DNA of 64,000 bases from Variovorax flavidus (lineage in GTDB: Bacteria; Pseudomonadota; Gammaproteobacteria; Burkholderiales; Burkholderiaceae_C): the NCBI RefSeq assembly GCF_030317145.1, contig NZ_JASZYE010000002.1, positions 186,001-250,000 of the forward strand, given 5' to 3'. The notes below the pieces were generated by a model, which saw only the letters and a list, made by a program, of their open reading frames with translations, ran no database searches and was not told the DNA's origin. The translations under genes were made by a program, and so were the position numbers. Shown piece after piece: positions 46,196 to 56,258 of this stretch; position 1 is the first letter of the stretch; each line of letters starts with the position of its first letter.

Positions 46196-48610
46196 TCAGT
46201 TCAAGAGGCGTTCGGGGTTGGCGTCGAGTTTGGCCAGCGCCTCGCGGGTGGCGCGGACGGTGAGGGTCTCTTCTTCTGCGGGCACGAGTAGACCTGCTTG
46301 TAGATAGGACGCCAGTCTTCCGACCTGGATCAGGAAGCTGCGGCCGTCGCTGGAGGCGAACAGGTGCAACTGCTTGCGGTCGCTGCGCCAGACGAACTGG
46401 ACCTGGCTCACACGATCGTTGTGGTCGAGCATGAACCAGGTGCCCACCTGGAGTTCGTGCGCCCAGGCGAGCATGTCTTCGCCGACCTTGGTGCCGGTGT
46501 CGGGCACGACTTCGATGGATGCGGCATCGACGCCCAGCAGAAGCTCGATGCTCGCGGCGTCCAGCGGCAGGTCGGTCGCGCCTTCGTCGGAGACGAAGTC
46601 CTCGAGGTTCGCCAGGCGCTTTGCCATGGCCTCGATCTTGGCGGGCGGGATGGCCTCGGTCTTCGACAGGAAGGCGTCCGACAAAGTGGCGCCGATGGTC
46701 TTGATATGGGCCTCTTGCGGCTCGCCGACGATGCCCAGCAGCGTCATGCCCTGGCGCAGGCGCTGGAGCAGCTTGGGCAGGTCCTGGATCACGCGGGTGC
46801 GGTCGTTGCGATTCGGCTTGGCGCTCGCGGCCCACACGAGGTCGGAAGCCGAGCGCTTGAGCGTCACGGTCTGCTCGTCCTGAGGGCCATAGCGCAAGGC
46901 CGCAATGGCGAGGACCTCGGCCCAGACCTTGAACAGGAATTCGCGGATCTCCTCGCGCACCGGCATGTCGTTGAGCATCTTGCGCAACTCGATGGTGTAC
47001 TGGATCGCCATAGTTTCCTTCTGCTCGACCTGCTGCGCCACGCTCATCACCTTCTGGGTGGTGTCGCTTTGCGTGAGGTACTTGTTGAGGAAGGCGACGA
47101 ATTCGTCGAACACCAGCTTGAAGACGCGCTGCCCGGTTTCGGGGTATTGCTCGATCACCTGCACGACGCGGCGGATCTCGCCTTCGAGGGCACTGCCCGA
47201 AATGGCGGCGGCGTCGAAGCCCATCACGCAGGAACCCATGCGGTCGATCAGCATGCGCGCGGGGTGCTGCAGGGTGCCGAAGAATTCCGGCTCGGCAATC
47301 GCCACGCGCAGGACGGGCATCTGCAGCCGCGCGAACCACACGCGCGCCGAGAAGGGAATGCGCTCCTCGGCCAGGATGGCCTGGAACATCAGTGCCACGA
47401 TCTCGACGGTCGCCTTGTCCGCAGTGGTCGGCGCCTTCTTCTTGAGTTCGGTGGTGCGACGGCGCAGTTCGGCCGACGCGTTGTGAATGGCGGTGGCTTC
47501 GTCGCCGACCACGTATTGCGACGCGTGCACCTGGTAGGCCACTTCCGCATCGGCGATGGCTGCCGCGAACGCTGGCGCACCACCGGCGACGCCGCCGACG
47601 GGAACGCCTGCGCCACCGACCATCTCACCCGGCGCGGCCGGACGATGCTGCGTGATGTCGCCGCCGATGCGCGCGCTCACGAAACGCTTCAGATTGAGCA
47701 GCACGCCCTGCGCGCGCTGACGCGCGAGCAGAAGGGGCGAGCCTCCGGTGGCCACCATGGTGTCGCCGCCCGCATACCCGGCGCTGCCCGCCTGACCGCG
47801 TCCCACGCCGATGGCCGCGGGAGCAAAGCTCCCTGCCGGCGCGCCAAAGCCACCGCGCATGACCGGCTGCTGGACCGTCATGCCCATGGCCGCGCTGCTG
47901 CTGCCGGCATGGCTGCCCGCGAAACTGCCGCCGAGCGCCGCGTTACCGGTGTTGGTCGATCCCGTGCGCCGGACGAAGCTCTTGAGGTCGATCTCGGGCA
48001 TCACCTCCTTGGCGACCAGGAAGGCATTGGCGTCCTTGTAGGCCTTGACCATGACGTCGACCAAATGGTGCTGCACCTGGTCCTGGACCTTGGTCCAGAG
48101 GCCCCGGCTCAGGCCGGTGGCCAGCCACTGGTCGACCAGCACCTTGGCCAGCGCCTCGGGCTTGAGGATGTCCTTGGCGTCGAGTTCGTTCGTCCCTTCG
48201 AGATGCTGGATGCGCAGCCGCAGATCATTGAGTTCGAAGTTGGCCTTGTCCTGGATCGCCTGGGCCAGCCGCGACGACAGGATGCTGGTTTCCACCACCT
48301 CGTCGCCGATCAGCTCGAGGCGCGAGAGTGAATTGGAGGCCGACCCGGTGGCCGTGCTGGCGGCGAGCGCCTTGCGCCACGCGTTCTGCGACAGCTGCAC
48401 CCAATTGGAGCCCTGCGCCTGGAAGGCGAGGAAGCCGTCGCGGTTTTCCTGCATGTCCCGCGCGTTGCCGGTCTGCGAGGCCAGCGCGACGAGCCTTTCG
48501 CGGATCGCATGGGCAACCGGCGCGATCACCCCCTCAGTGGCGGCGACGAAACGCTCGCGCGTCTCGCGGGACAGTTGGAGGGAAGAGGCATGGGACCGCG
48601 TGGGTGGCAT
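46196..48610 (-). CDS. DUF1631 family protein
   Basis: An 804-aa protein of the DUF1631 family, unknown in function. Residues about 230-350 form a long Gly/Ala/Ser/Val-rich low-complexity linker between two mostly helical parts. The last 100 residues (LQVGTWFMLDHNDRVSQVQF) look like a small beta-rich domain resembling PilZ-type folds. There is no signal peptide. It is alone between repeat copy F and a repeat-like segment before secF. Confidence 0.85.
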   Translation of the reverse strand: MPPTRSHASSLQLSRETRERFVAATEGVIAPVAHAIRERLVALASQTGNARDMQENRDGFLAFQAQGSNWVQLSQNAWRKALAASTATGSASNSLSRLELIGDEVVETSILSSRLAQAIQDKANFELNDLRLRIQHLEGTNELDAKDILKPEALAKVLVDQWLATGLSRGLWTKVQDQVQHHLVDVMVKAYKDANAFLVAKEVMPEIDLKSFVRRTGSTNTGNAALGGSFAGSHAGSSSAAMGMTVQQPVMRGGFGAPAGSFAPAAIGVGRGQAGSAGYAGGDTMVATGGSPLLLARQRAQGVLLNLKRFVSARIGGDITQHRPAAPGEMVGGAGVPVGGVAGGAPAFAAAIADAEVAYQVHASQYVVGDEATAIHNASAELRRRTTELKKKAPTTADKATVEIVALMFQAILAEERIPFSARVWFARLQMPVLRVAIAEPEFFGTLQHPARMLIDRMGSCVMGFDAAAISGSALEGEIRRVVQVIEQYPETGQRVFKLVFDEFVAFLNKYLTQSDTTQKVMSVAQQVEQKETMAIQYTIELRKMLNDMPVREEIREFLFKVWAEVLAIAALRYGPQDEQTVTLKRSASDLVWAASAKPNRNDRTRVIQDLPKLLQRLRQGMTLLGIVGEPQEAHIKTIGATLSDAFLSKTEAIPPAKIEAMAKRLANLEDFVSDEGATDLPLDAASIELLLGVDAASIEVVPDTGTKVGEDMLAWAHELQVGTWFMLDHNDRVSQVQFVWRSDRKQLHLFASSDGRSFLIQVGRLASYLQAGLLVPAEEETLTVRATREALAKLDANPERLLN

Positions 48611-48744
48611 GGATGGTCAGGACGGCAATTAAATCGGTTCGGCAAGCACGAGCTTGCATCGGGAAGCGTAACCGCACAAGAGCCCGCAATGCTCGGCAAC
48701 CCCAACCCCAACCCCGACCCCGGACGCAAGCGCCGGGCCAGGCC

Positions 48745-48820
48745 GGCGCCGGGCCGCCCCAAGGCGGCCTGCGGCCCCCTCGGGGGGCAGCGAGTACACG
48801 CAGTGATCGAGCGTGGGGGC
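48745..48820 (-). repeat. Divergent relative of the dispersed element, copy J
   Basis: On the minus strand it begins 5 bp after the secF stop. It has the same plan (G/C-rich opening, CAC-rich loop, CCCC-GGGG stem, then a GCC/GGC stem) but a different sequence, so it is a distant member or a similar second family. Confidence 0.5.
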
Positions 48821-48825
48821 CAGCT

Positions 48826-49779
48826 TCACACCGTGGCGCCGGCGTTGGGATCGTCCGGGTCGCCCTCGCGCTTGATCGGTCCCTTGACCAGGTCCTCGCG
48901 CTTGACGCCCAGCCACATCGCGATGGAGGCGGCCACGAAGGCCGACGAATAGATGCCAAAGCAGATGCCGATGGTCAGGGCCAGCGCAAAGTAGTGCAGG
49001 GTCGGCCCGCCGAAGAAGAACATCGACAGCACCACCAGCTGGGTCGACCCGTGGGTGATGATGGTCCGGCTGATGGTCGAGGTGATCGCGCTGTCGATCA
49101 CCTCGCGGGTGCTCAGCTTGCGATAGCGGCGGAAGTTCTCGCGCACCCGGTCGAAGATCACGACCGACTCGTTGACCGAATAGCCCAGCACCGCCAGCAC
49201 CGCCGCCAGCACCGCCAGCGAGAACTCCCACTGGAAGAAGGCGAAGAAGCCCAGGATGATCACCACATCGTGCAGGTTGGCCAGCACGGTGGCGAGCGCG
49301 AACTTCCATTCGAAGCGGAAGGCCAGGTAGATCATGATGCCGACCACCACCATGCCCAGCGCCTTCAGGCCGTTGGTGGTGAGTTCGTCGCCGACCTGCG
49401 GGCCGACGAACTCGGTGCCGCGCAGCGTGGCGGTCGGGTCGACCGCCTGGAGTGCCTGCATGACCTGGGAGCTCTGTTGCGCCGAGGTCTGGCCCTTGTG
49501 GACCGGGAGGCGGATCTGCACGTCGCGCGACGTGCCGAAGTTCTGGACCTGCACGTCGGTGTAACCCAGCTTGCCGATGGTCTCGCGCACCTTGCCGATG
49601 TCGACCGACTGCTGGTAGGCGACCTCCATCACCGTGCCGCCCGTGAACTCGACCGACAGGTGCAGGCCGCGGTGGAACAGGAAGAACACCGCGAGCAGGA
49701 AAGTCACGACGGACACCGCGTTCAGCACCAGCGCGTGGCGCATGAACGGGATGGTCTTGTGGATTCTGAAAAATTCCAT
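48826..49779 (-). CDS. secF: Protein translocase subunit SecF
   Basis: A 317-aa inner-membrane protein with six predicted helices, the early SVEFTGGTVMEV near residues 42-53 and the conserved VLGYSVNESVVIFDRVREN near 198-216. With SecD it uses proton flow to pull exported proteins into the periplasm. It is 12 bp downstream of secD. Confidence 0.96.
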   Translation of the reverse strand: MEFFRIHKTIPFMRHALVLNAVSVVTFLLAVFFLFHRGLHLSVEFTGGTVMEVAYQQSVDIGKVRETIGKLGYTDVQVQNFGTSRDVQIRLPVHKGQTSAQQSSQVMQALQAVDPTATLRGTEFVGPQVGDELTTNGLKALGMVVVGIMIYLAFRFEWKFALATVLANLHDVVIILGFFAFFQWEFSLAVLAAVLAVLGYSVNESVVIFDRVRENFRRYRKLSTREVIDSAITSTISRTIITHGSTQLVVLSMFFFGGPTLHYFALALTIGICFGIYSSAFVAASIAMWLGVKREDLVKGPIKREGDPDDPNAGATV

Positions 49780-49791
49780 TTGGCGTGTCCC

Positions 49792-51672
49792 TTATTTCGC
49801 GGCGACCTCGGCCGAGTCGGCCGGTGGTTTCCATACGGTGCCGATCGACAGGGTCTTGAGCTTCTTCTTGCTGCCGTACCAGAAGTTGACCAGCCCGCGC
49901 GAGAAGAACACCGCCGAGAACATCGAGGTGACGATGCCGATGCAGTGCACCACCGCGAAGCCGCGGATCGGGCCGGAGCCGAAGGCCAGCAGCGCGATGC
50001 CCGCGATCAGCGTGGTCACGTTGGAGTCCAGGATCGTGCCCCAGGCGCGGTCGTAGCCCGCGTGGATGGCGGCCTGCGGCGAGGCTCCCGCGCGCAGTTC
50101 CTCGCGGATGCGCTCGTTGATCAGCACGTTGGAGTCGATGGCGACACCGATCGCGAGCGCCATGGCCGCGATGCCCGGCAAGGTCAGCGTGGCCTGCAGC
50201 ATGGAGAGGATCGCGACCAGCAGCAGCAGGTTGACGGCCAGCGCGATCGACGAGAACACGCCGAACAGCGCGTAGTACAGGCACATGAACACCATGATGG
50301 CGATGAAGCCATACATCACGCTGTCAAAGCCCTTCTTGATGTTGTCGGCGCCCAGGCTCGGGCCGATGGTGCGTTCCTGGATGATCTCCATCGGCGCGGC
50401 GAGCGAGCCGGCGCGCAGCAGCAGCGCGAGGTCGTTGGCCTCGACGACGCTCATGGAACCGGAGATCTGGAAGCGGTTGCCCAGTTCGCCGTTGATCGAA
50501 GGCGCGGTGAGCACTTCGCCCCTGCCCTTTTCGAAGATCAGCATCGCCATGCGCTTGTGCATGTTCTCGCGGCTGACGTCGCGCATGATGCGGCCGCCCT
50601 TGGAGTCCATGGTCAGGTCGACCTTGGGCTGCTGGGTCTGCGAATCGAAGCCCGGCTGGGCGTCGGTGAGGTTCTCGCCCGTCACCAGCACCTGCTTCTT
50701 GACGATCACCGGGCGGCCTTGGCGGTCGAGGAATTTCTCGGAGCCGAAGGGCACCGGCCCCGCGCCCTGCTCGGCGGCGCGGGCTTCCGCGCTTTCGTCG
50801 ACCAGGCGCATTTCGAGCGTGGCGGTGCGGCCCAGGATGTCCTTGGCCTTGGCCGTGTCCTGCACGCCGGGCAACTGCACCACGATGCGGTCCAGACCCT
50901 GCTGCTGGATCACGGGCTCGGCCACGCCGAGTTCGTTGATCCGGTTGTGCAGGGTCGTGATGTTCTGCTTGAGCGCTGCGTCCTGCAGCCGGCGCGCCGC
51001 TTCGGGCTTGATCGAGACCGTGAGCTTGAAGTCGGTGCCTTCCTGGCTTTCGACCGCGGTGAGGTCCTGGAACTGGTCCTGCAGCAACGCCTTGGCGGCC
51101 GTCACGCCCGCGGCGTCGCGGAAACGCATCTCGATGGTCTGGCCGACGCGGTTGACAGCGCTGCCGCGAACGCCCTTGTCGCGCAGGCCGGTGCGAAGGT
51201 CGCTCGCGAAGGACTCGGCCTTCTTGTCGATGGCGCCCTTCATGTCGACCTGCAGCAGGAAGTCCACGCCGCCGCGCAGGTCGAGACCCAGGTACATCGG
51301 GAACGCATGCAGCGCGGTCAGCCAGGACGGCGAGCGCGACAGCAGATTGAGCGCCACCACATAGGGCGGGTCGCTCGGGTCCGGCACCAGCGCGTGCTGC
51401 AGCACGTCGCGCGCCTTGAGCTGGTCATCGGTGCTGGTGAAGCGCGCGCGCACCGAGGTGGCGTCGAGCGTCAACAGGTCGGGCGTGACACCGGCTGCCT
51501 TCAGCGCCTCGGCGACGCGGGCCTGCGTCCCTGCATCGACCTTGACGGTCGACTTGGCCGACGACACCTGCACCGCAGGCGCCTCGCCGAAGAAATTGGG
51601 CAGGGCATAGATCAGCCCCACGAGCAGCACGATCACGATGATCGCGTACTTCCAAACCGGATATCTGTTCAT
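49792..51672 (-). CDS. secD: Protein translocase subunit SecD
   Basis: A 626-aa inner-membrane protein. The first helix lies at residues 9-27, GLDLRGGVDFLLQVDM near 130 begins the P1 periplasmic domain, and IGVAIDSNVLINERIREELR near 520 lies in the helix bundle. It pairs with SecF. ATG 51672 lies immediately beside repeat copy G. It is separated from yajC by 271 bp holding two opposed repeat copies, a long gap for this usually tight operon. Confidence 0.96.
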   Translation of the reverse strand: MNRYPVWKYAIIVIVLLVGLIYALPNFFGEAPAVQVSSAKSTVKVDAGTQARVAEALKAAGVTPDLLTLDATSVRARFTSTDDQLKARDVLQHALVPDPSDPPYVVALNLLSRSPSWLTALHAFPMYLGLDLRGGVDFLLQVDMKGAIDKKAESFASDLRTGLRDKGVRGSAVNRVGQTIEMRFRDAAGVTAAKALLQDQFQDLTAVESQEGTDFKLTVSIKPEAARRLQDAALKQNITTLHNRINELGVAEPVIQQQGLDRIVVQLPGVQDTAKAKDILGRTATLEMRLVDESAEARAAEQGAGPVPFGSEKFLDRQGRPVIVKKQVLVTGENLTDAQPGFDSQTQQPKVDLTMDSKGGRIMRDVSRENMHKRMAMLIFEKGRGEVLTAPSINGELGNRFQISGSMSVVEANDLALLLRAGSLAAPMEIIQERTIGPSLGADNIKKGFDSVMYGFIAIMVFMCLYYALFGVFSSIALAVNLLLLVAILSMLQATLTLPGIAAMALAIGVAIDSNVLINERIREELRAGASPQAAIHAGYDRAWGTILDSNVTTLIAGIALLAFGSGPIRGFAVVHCIGIVTSMFSAVFFSRGLVNFWYGSKKKLKTLSIGTVWKPPADSAEVAAK

Positions 51673-51677
51673 GCTCG

Positions 51678-51764
51678 CCCCCAGGCTTCGCGCACTTCGT
51701 GTCGCTTCGCCACCCCCCTACCGGGGGCGCTGCCGGTGGCCCGGCAAAGCCGGTTCCACTGCAG
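51678..51764 (+). repeat. Dispersed element, copy G, inverted relative to copy H
   Basis: Plus-strand copy starting 5 bp from the secD start codon. The 3' hairpin is degraded (ends in CCACTGCAGC). Together with copy H it makes an inverted pair. Confidence 0.8.
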
Positions 51765-51850
51765 CCCACGAACGCAGCGCGCTACGCGCGGCTGCCGGGA
51801 AAAAAAGTCATTGCTCATTGATATTCGGCCGGCAAGCCCGGCCCGTTAGT

Positions 51851-51938
51851 GAAACACCGCGGAACCGGCTTGGCCGGGCCGCTGGTGTTGCCCCCTGCAG
51901 GGGGTGCCCGAGCACACGAAGTGAGCGAGGCTGGGGGG
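51851..51938 (-). repeat. Dispersed element, copy H, after yajC
   Basis: Minus-strand copy 5 bp after the yajC stop. Its first stem is slightly changed (AGCGAGG). It faces copy G across 86 bp, with complementary sequence in the yajC-secD transcript. Confidence 0.82.
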
Positions 51939-51943
51939 GAGCA

Positions 51944-52276
51944 TTACTTAATGGCGCCCTTGGGAAGCACTTGCACGACGGCGCTGCGCTGAACCTGGAC
52001 TTCGACGCCCTTGGCGATCTCGACGGTCAGGTACTGCTCGCCGATCTGGGTGATCTTGCCGAGCAGGCCGCCGGCAGTCGCCACCTCGTCGCCCTTGGCC
52101 AGCGCCTCGATCATGGCGCGGGCTTCCTTCTGACGCTTCATCTGCGGGCGGATCATCACGAAGTAGAGGACCACGAACATCAGCACCAGCGGGAGCATGC
52201 TGCCGAGCGAGGACATCATGTCGCCACCTCCGGCAGCAGCGGGCGCGGTCTGGGCGTAAGCAGAGGAAATGAACAA
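51944..52276 (-). CDS. yajC: Preprotein translocase subunit YajC
   Basis: A 110-aa inner-membrane protein with one helix (LPLVLMFVVLYFVMIRPQMK near residues 28-47) and the following RQKEARAMIEALAKGDEV. It is an accessory subunit of SecDF. ATG 52276 fits the family start. Confidence 0.95.
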   Translation of the reverse strand: MFISSAYAQTAPAAAGGGDMMSSLGSMLPLVLMFVVLYFVMIRPQMKRQKEARAMIEALAKGDEVATAGGLLGKITQIGEQYLTVEIAKGVEVQVQRSAVVQVLPKGAIK

Positions 52277-52475
52277 GGGAGTCTCCAGCAGAGGGAAAGA
52301 AATAAGTACGCCGGCCTCCCATACAAGACAAGAGGGCCCGCAGATCCGCAGCGGTGCAAAGCCGCCGCGCAGCGCGATTCCTGGCCGCGCACAGCATCGG
52401 GCATTGTATTAGTAAGGAATAGTCACGCCCGAGGGTTTCCCGCACTCCGCGTCGGGTCGCTGATCCCTTAGCTCC
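52277..52475. other. Region upstream of yajC, no gene seen
   Basis: About 200 bp between the yajC start and repeat copy I. It holds one TACAAT sequence on the minus strand (52403-52408) that could be a -10 box for yajC-secDF, but no matching -35 box at normal spacing was found. Nothing else was recognised. Confidence 0.4.
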
Positions 52476-52565
52476 CCCCCAGGCTTCGCGCACTTCGTGT
52501 CGCTTCGCCTACCCCCTGCCGGGGGCAACACCGGCGGCCCGGCCGAGCCGGTTCCGCGGTGTTTC
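52476..52565 (+). repeat. Dispersed three-hairpin element, copy I
   Basis: Plus-strand copy between yajC and the end of the indolepyruvate oxidoreductase gene, reading opposite to both. All three hairpins are intact. Confidence 0.85.
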
Positions 52566-52595
52566 ATCGACGGGCCTGGCTGCGCCGGCCGGGCC

Positions 52596-55500
52596 TTAGG
52601 CTGCAGCGCGGGCTGTTTGGGGATTGCGCCACTTGGCCATCAATTCGGCCCAGCGCACACGGGCCGCGGCGAGGTTGCGCTCCTTGACGTGGCCGTAGCC
52701 GCGGATCTGCTCGGGCAAGGTGGCGATTTCCAGGGCGGTGGCGTGGTTCCCGGCGTTCAGGGCGGCCAGCACTTCATCGATGCTCGCGCGGTATTCGCCG
52801 ATCAGGGCGCGCTCGGTCTTGCGTTCCTCGGTGCGGCCGAAGACGTCCAGCGCCGTGCCGCGCAGGCCCTTGAGCTTCGCGAGCACCTTGAAGCCCGTCA
52901 GCATCGCGGGGCCGAACTTCTGCTTCTGCAGTTCGCCCTTGGCGTTCTTCTTGGCGATGATGGGCGGCGCGAGGTGGTAGTTGAGCTTGAAGTCCTTGCC
53001 CATCTGCCCCTCGAACATGCCTTCGACCCGGTCGAGGAAGCTGCGGTCGGTGTGCAGGCGGGCCACCTCGTATTCGTCCTTGTAAGCCATCAGCTTGAAC
53101 AGGTAGCGGGCGACGGCCTCGGTCAGGCTGGTCTTGCCCAAGGCCGACTCCGCCTTCTGGACCTTGGCGACGAAGGCCTTGTACTGGTCGGCGTAGGCGG
53201 CGTTCTGGTAGCCGGTCAGGAATTCGACGCGGCGCGCCACCAGGCCATCGACCGTGTCGCGCTTCTTGAACTCGATGATCTGGCCGGGCTGGACGCGCTT
53301 TTGCAGTTCGACGGGCCGCTGGGCAGCCTGGCGGCCCCACTCGAAGGCAGCCTTGTTGTTGTCGACCGCCACCGCGTTGAGTTCGATCGCACGCATGAGC
53401 GACGCATGCTCGAGCGGCAGCCAACCCTTCTGCCATGCGTAGCCGAGGATCATGGGGTTGACGTAGATCGAATCACCCATGAGCGAGGTCGCGGCCGCAT
53501 CGGCGTCGAAGGCGCCCACGGCATCGGCGCCGACCGCGCGTGCGATCTCGGCGGCGCAAGCGTCCTGCGGGTTCTGCCAATTGGCGTTGCGCACGAAGGA
53601 CGCCGTCGGGCTGCTGTGGCTGTTGAGCGCCACGTGCGTGCGGCCTTCGCGCATGCGCGCCATCGTCTCGGCATTGACGCTCACCAGCGGATCGCAGGCC
53701 AGGATCAGGTCGGCCGCGGCCGTGCCGACGCGCGTGGTGCGGATGTCGTCCTGCGTGTCGCCGATCAGCACGTGGCTCCAGGTCGCGCCGCCCTTCTGGG
53801 CCAGGCCCGCCGCGTCCTGCGTGACGATGCCCTTGCCTTCGATGTGCGCCGCCATGCCCAGCAGCTGGCCGATGGTGATGACGCCCGTGCCGCCGACACC
53901 GGCGACCACGACACCCCAGACATTGCCCCCCGCGAGCGACGGCAGCGCCGGCTCGTCGAGCGCGCCCAGCTCGGCTGGCGTGGCGCCCTTGCTCTTCGAC
54001 TTCTTCTTGAGCTGGCTGCCTTCGACGGTCACGAAGCTCGGGCAGAAGCCCTTGAGGCAGCTCATGTCCTTGTTGCAGGTGCTCTGGTTGATGGTGCGCT
54101 TGCGGCCGAACTCGGTTTCGAGCGGCTCCACCGACAGGCAATTGCTCTGCACGCTGCAGTCGCCGCAGCCTTCGCACACCAGTTCGTTGATGACCACGCG
54201 CTTGGCCGGATCGACGGCCGTGCCCCGCTTGCGGCGGCGGCGCTTCTCGGTTGCGCAGGTCTGGTCGTAGATGATCGCCGTGGTGCCCTTGATCTCGCGG
54301 AACTCGCGCTGGATCTCGTCCAGCTCGTCGCGATGGCGCACCTTGACGTTCTCGCCGGGCACGTTCACGCCCTCGTATTTCTCGGGCTCGTCGGTGACGA
54401 CGACCACTTTCACCGCGCCTTCGGCGTGCAGGCTCTCGGCGATCTGCAACACCGAGTGGCCTTCGGGCCGCTCGCCGACCTGCTGGCCGCCGGTCATGGC
54501 GACCGCGTCGTTGTAGAGGATCTTGTAGGTGATGTTCACGCCGGCCGCGATGCTCTGGCGGATCGCCAGCAGGCCGCTGTGGAAGTAGGTGCCGTCGCCG
54601 AGGTTGGCGAAGATGTGCTGGTCGGTCGTGAAGGGCTGCTGGCCCACCCACGGCACGCCCTCGCCGCCCATCTGCGTGAAGCCGATGGTCGAGCGGTCCA
54701 TCCAGGTCGCCATGAAGTGGCAGCCGATCCCACCCATCGCACGCGAGCCTTCGGGCACGACGGTGCTGGTGTTGTGCGGGCAGCCCGAGCAGAACCAGGG
54801 CTGGCGGCCCGCGTCCGAAACCCCGGTGGCCTGCGGCGCGGCCATCGCGCGCTCCTTGGCTTCGAGGATGGCAAGCTGGGCATCGATGCGCGCGGCCATG
54901 TCGGCGCCGGCGGCGGCCAGCAGGCCCGTTTTCTTCAGGCGCTGCGCGATCGCCTTGGCGATCAGCGCCGGATTCAGGTCCGCGTTGGCGCGCAGCAGGG
55001 TGTGCGAGGTCGGGTTGGGCATCGACCATTCGCCGCCGGAGTAGCCCTCGGCCTGGTGCACCTCGCCCTCGTCGAACTTGCCGACCACGTTGGGCCGCAC
55101 GTCGGGGCGCCAGTTGTAGAGCTCTTCCTTGAGCTGGTATTCGATGACCTGGCGCTTTTCCTCGACCACCAGGATTTCCTGCAGGCCGGTGGCGAATTCG
55201 CGCGTGAGCTGCGCTTCGAGCGGCCACACCACCGACACCTTGTGCAGGCGGATGCCGAGCTGGCGGCAGGCCGCGTCGTCCAGGCCCAGGTCGATCAGCG
55301 CCTGGCGCGTGTCGTTGAAGGCCTTGCCGCTGGCCATGATGCCGAAGCGGTCGTTCGGCCCTTCGATCACGTTGTGGTTGAGCCGGTTGGCGCGGATGTA
55401 GGCGAGCGCGGCGTACCACTTGTAGTGCATGAGCCGGGCTTCCTGCTCCAGCGCGTGGTCGGGCCAGCGGATGTGCAGGCCGCCGGGCGGCATCTGGAAA

Positions 55501-56213
55501 TCGGTGGGTATGACGATCTCGACGCGCTCGGGGTCGATCATCGCGGTGGCGCTGGATTCGACGATCTCCTGGATCGTCTTCATGCCCGACCAGATGCCGG
55601 CGAAGCGGCTCATCGCGAAGGCGTGGATGCCGAGGTCGAGGATTTCCTGCACATTGGCCGGGAAGAACACCGGCGTGCCGCAGGCCTTGAAGATGTGGTC
55701 GCTCTGGTGCGCTGCGGTCGAGCTCTTGGAGATGTGGTCGTCGCCGGCCACCGCGATCACGCCGCCGAACACGGTGGTGCCGGCCATGTTGGCGTGCTTG
55801 AAGACGTCGGAGCAGCGGTCCACGCCCGGGCCCTTGCCATACCAGATGCCGAAGACGCCGTCGAACTTGTTGGTGCCGGCCGGCGAGAAGCCGAGTTGCT
55901 GGGTGCCCCAGAGCGCGGTGGCGGCCAGTTCTTCGTTCACGCCCGGCTGGAAGACGATGTTCTGCTCTTTCAGGAACTTGCTGGCCTTCCAGAGCGCCTG
56001 GTCGTAACCGCCGAGCGGGGAGCCACGGTAGCCGCTGATGAAACCCGCCGTGTTCCTGCCCTGCTGCTGGTCGCGCAGGCGCTGCAGCATCGGCAGCTTG
56101 ACCAGCGCTTGCACGCCGCTCATGAAGGCGCGGCCGTAGTCGAGTGAGTATTTGTCGTCGAGCGTGACCGTTTCCAGGGCCTTGCGAATGTGCTCGGGCA
56201 GGGGGGCATTCAT
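52596..56213 (-). CDS. Indolepyruvate ferredoxin oxidoreductase family protein (fused)
   Basis: A 1205-aa protein joining the IorA-like and IorB-like parts. The N-terminal half holds the pyruvate-oxidoreductase and thiamine-diphosphate domains (GDGTYFHSGLLAIRQSI near residue 490, GCPHNTSTVVPEGSRAMGGI near 430). A ferredoxin-like part has CEGCGDC and CNKDMSCLKGFCP near 630-670. The C-terminal third (VVVAGVGGTGVITIGQLLG) is the gamma-type domain. It oxidises aryl pyruvates or branched 2-oxo acids to acyl-CoA. ATG 56213 follows GGAGAC. It is divergent from the Lrp/AsnC regulator. Confidence 0.92.
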   Translation of the reverse strand: MNAPLPEHIRKALETVTLDDKYSLDYGRAFMSGVQALVKLPMLQRLRDQQQGRNTAGFISGYRGSPLGGYDQALWKASKFLKEQNIVFQPGVNEELAATALWGTQQLGFSPAGTNKFDGVFGIWYGKGPGVDRCSDVFKHANMAGTTVFGGVIAVAGDDHISKSSTAAHQSDHIFKACGTPVFFPANVQEILDLGIHAFAMSRFAGIWSGMKTIQEIVESSATAMIDPERVEIVIPTDFQMPPGGLHIRWPDHALEQEARLMHYKWYAALAYIRANRLNHNVIEGPNDRFGIMASGKAFNDTRQALIDLGLDDAACRQLGIRLHKVSVVWPLEAQLTREFATGLQEILVVEEKRQVIEYQLKEELYNWRPDVRPNVVGKFDEGEVHQAEGYSGGEWSMPNPTSHTLLRANADLNPALIAKAIAQRLKKTGLLAAAGADMAARIDAQLAILEAKERAMAAPQATGVSDAGRQPWFCSGCPHNTSTVVPEGSRAMGGIGCHFMATWMDRSTIGFTQMGGEGVPWVGQQPFTTDQHIFANLGDGTYFHSGLLAIRQSIAAGVNITYKILYNDAVAMTGGQQVGERPEGHSVLQIAESLHAEGAVKVVVVTDEPEKYEGVNVPGENVKVRHRDELDEIQREFREIKGTTAIIYDQTCATEKRRRRKRGTAVDPAKRVVINELVCEGCGDCSVQSNCLSVEPLETEFGRKRTINQSTCNKDMSCLKGFCPSFVTVEGSQLKKKSKSKGATPAELGALDEPALPSLAGGNVWGVVVAGVGGTGVITIGQLLGMAAHIEGKGIVTQDAAGLAQKGGATWSHVLIGDTQDDIRTTRVGTAAADLILACDPLVSVNAETMARMREGRTHVALNSHSSPTASFVRNANWQNPQDACAAEIARAVGADAVGAFDADAAATSLMGDSIYVNPMILGYAWQKGWLPLEHASLMRAIELNAVAVDNNKAAFEWGRQAAQRPVELQKRVQPGQIIEFKKRDTVDGLVARRVEFLTGYQNAAYADQYKAFVAKVQKAESALGKTSLTEAVARYLFKLMAYKDEYEVARLHTDRSFLDRVEGMFEGQMGKDFKLNYHLAPPIIAKKNAKGELQKQKFGPAMLTGFKVLAKLKGLRGTALDVFGRTEERKTERALIGEYRASIDEVLAALNAGNHATALEIATLPEQIRGYGHVKERNLAAARVRWAELMAKWRNPQTARAAA

Positions 56214-56258
56214 CGTGTCTGTCTCCAGGTGGGCTGTGCCTTGTGGGCGTGGCTTGCA

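Noticed and set aside
48328..51849. A long plus-strand open frame opposite DUF1631, secF and secD
   Set aside because: It runs through several real genes and two repeats on the other strand. The composition is that of an antisense frame and no domain is visible.
52497..56147. A very long open frame on the plus strand opposite the indolepyruvate oxidoreductase gene
   Set aside because: It is the mirror of a well-supported gene in a GC-rich genome. Its translation is His/Arg/Gly/Val-rich, has no known domain and no start with a ribosome site.
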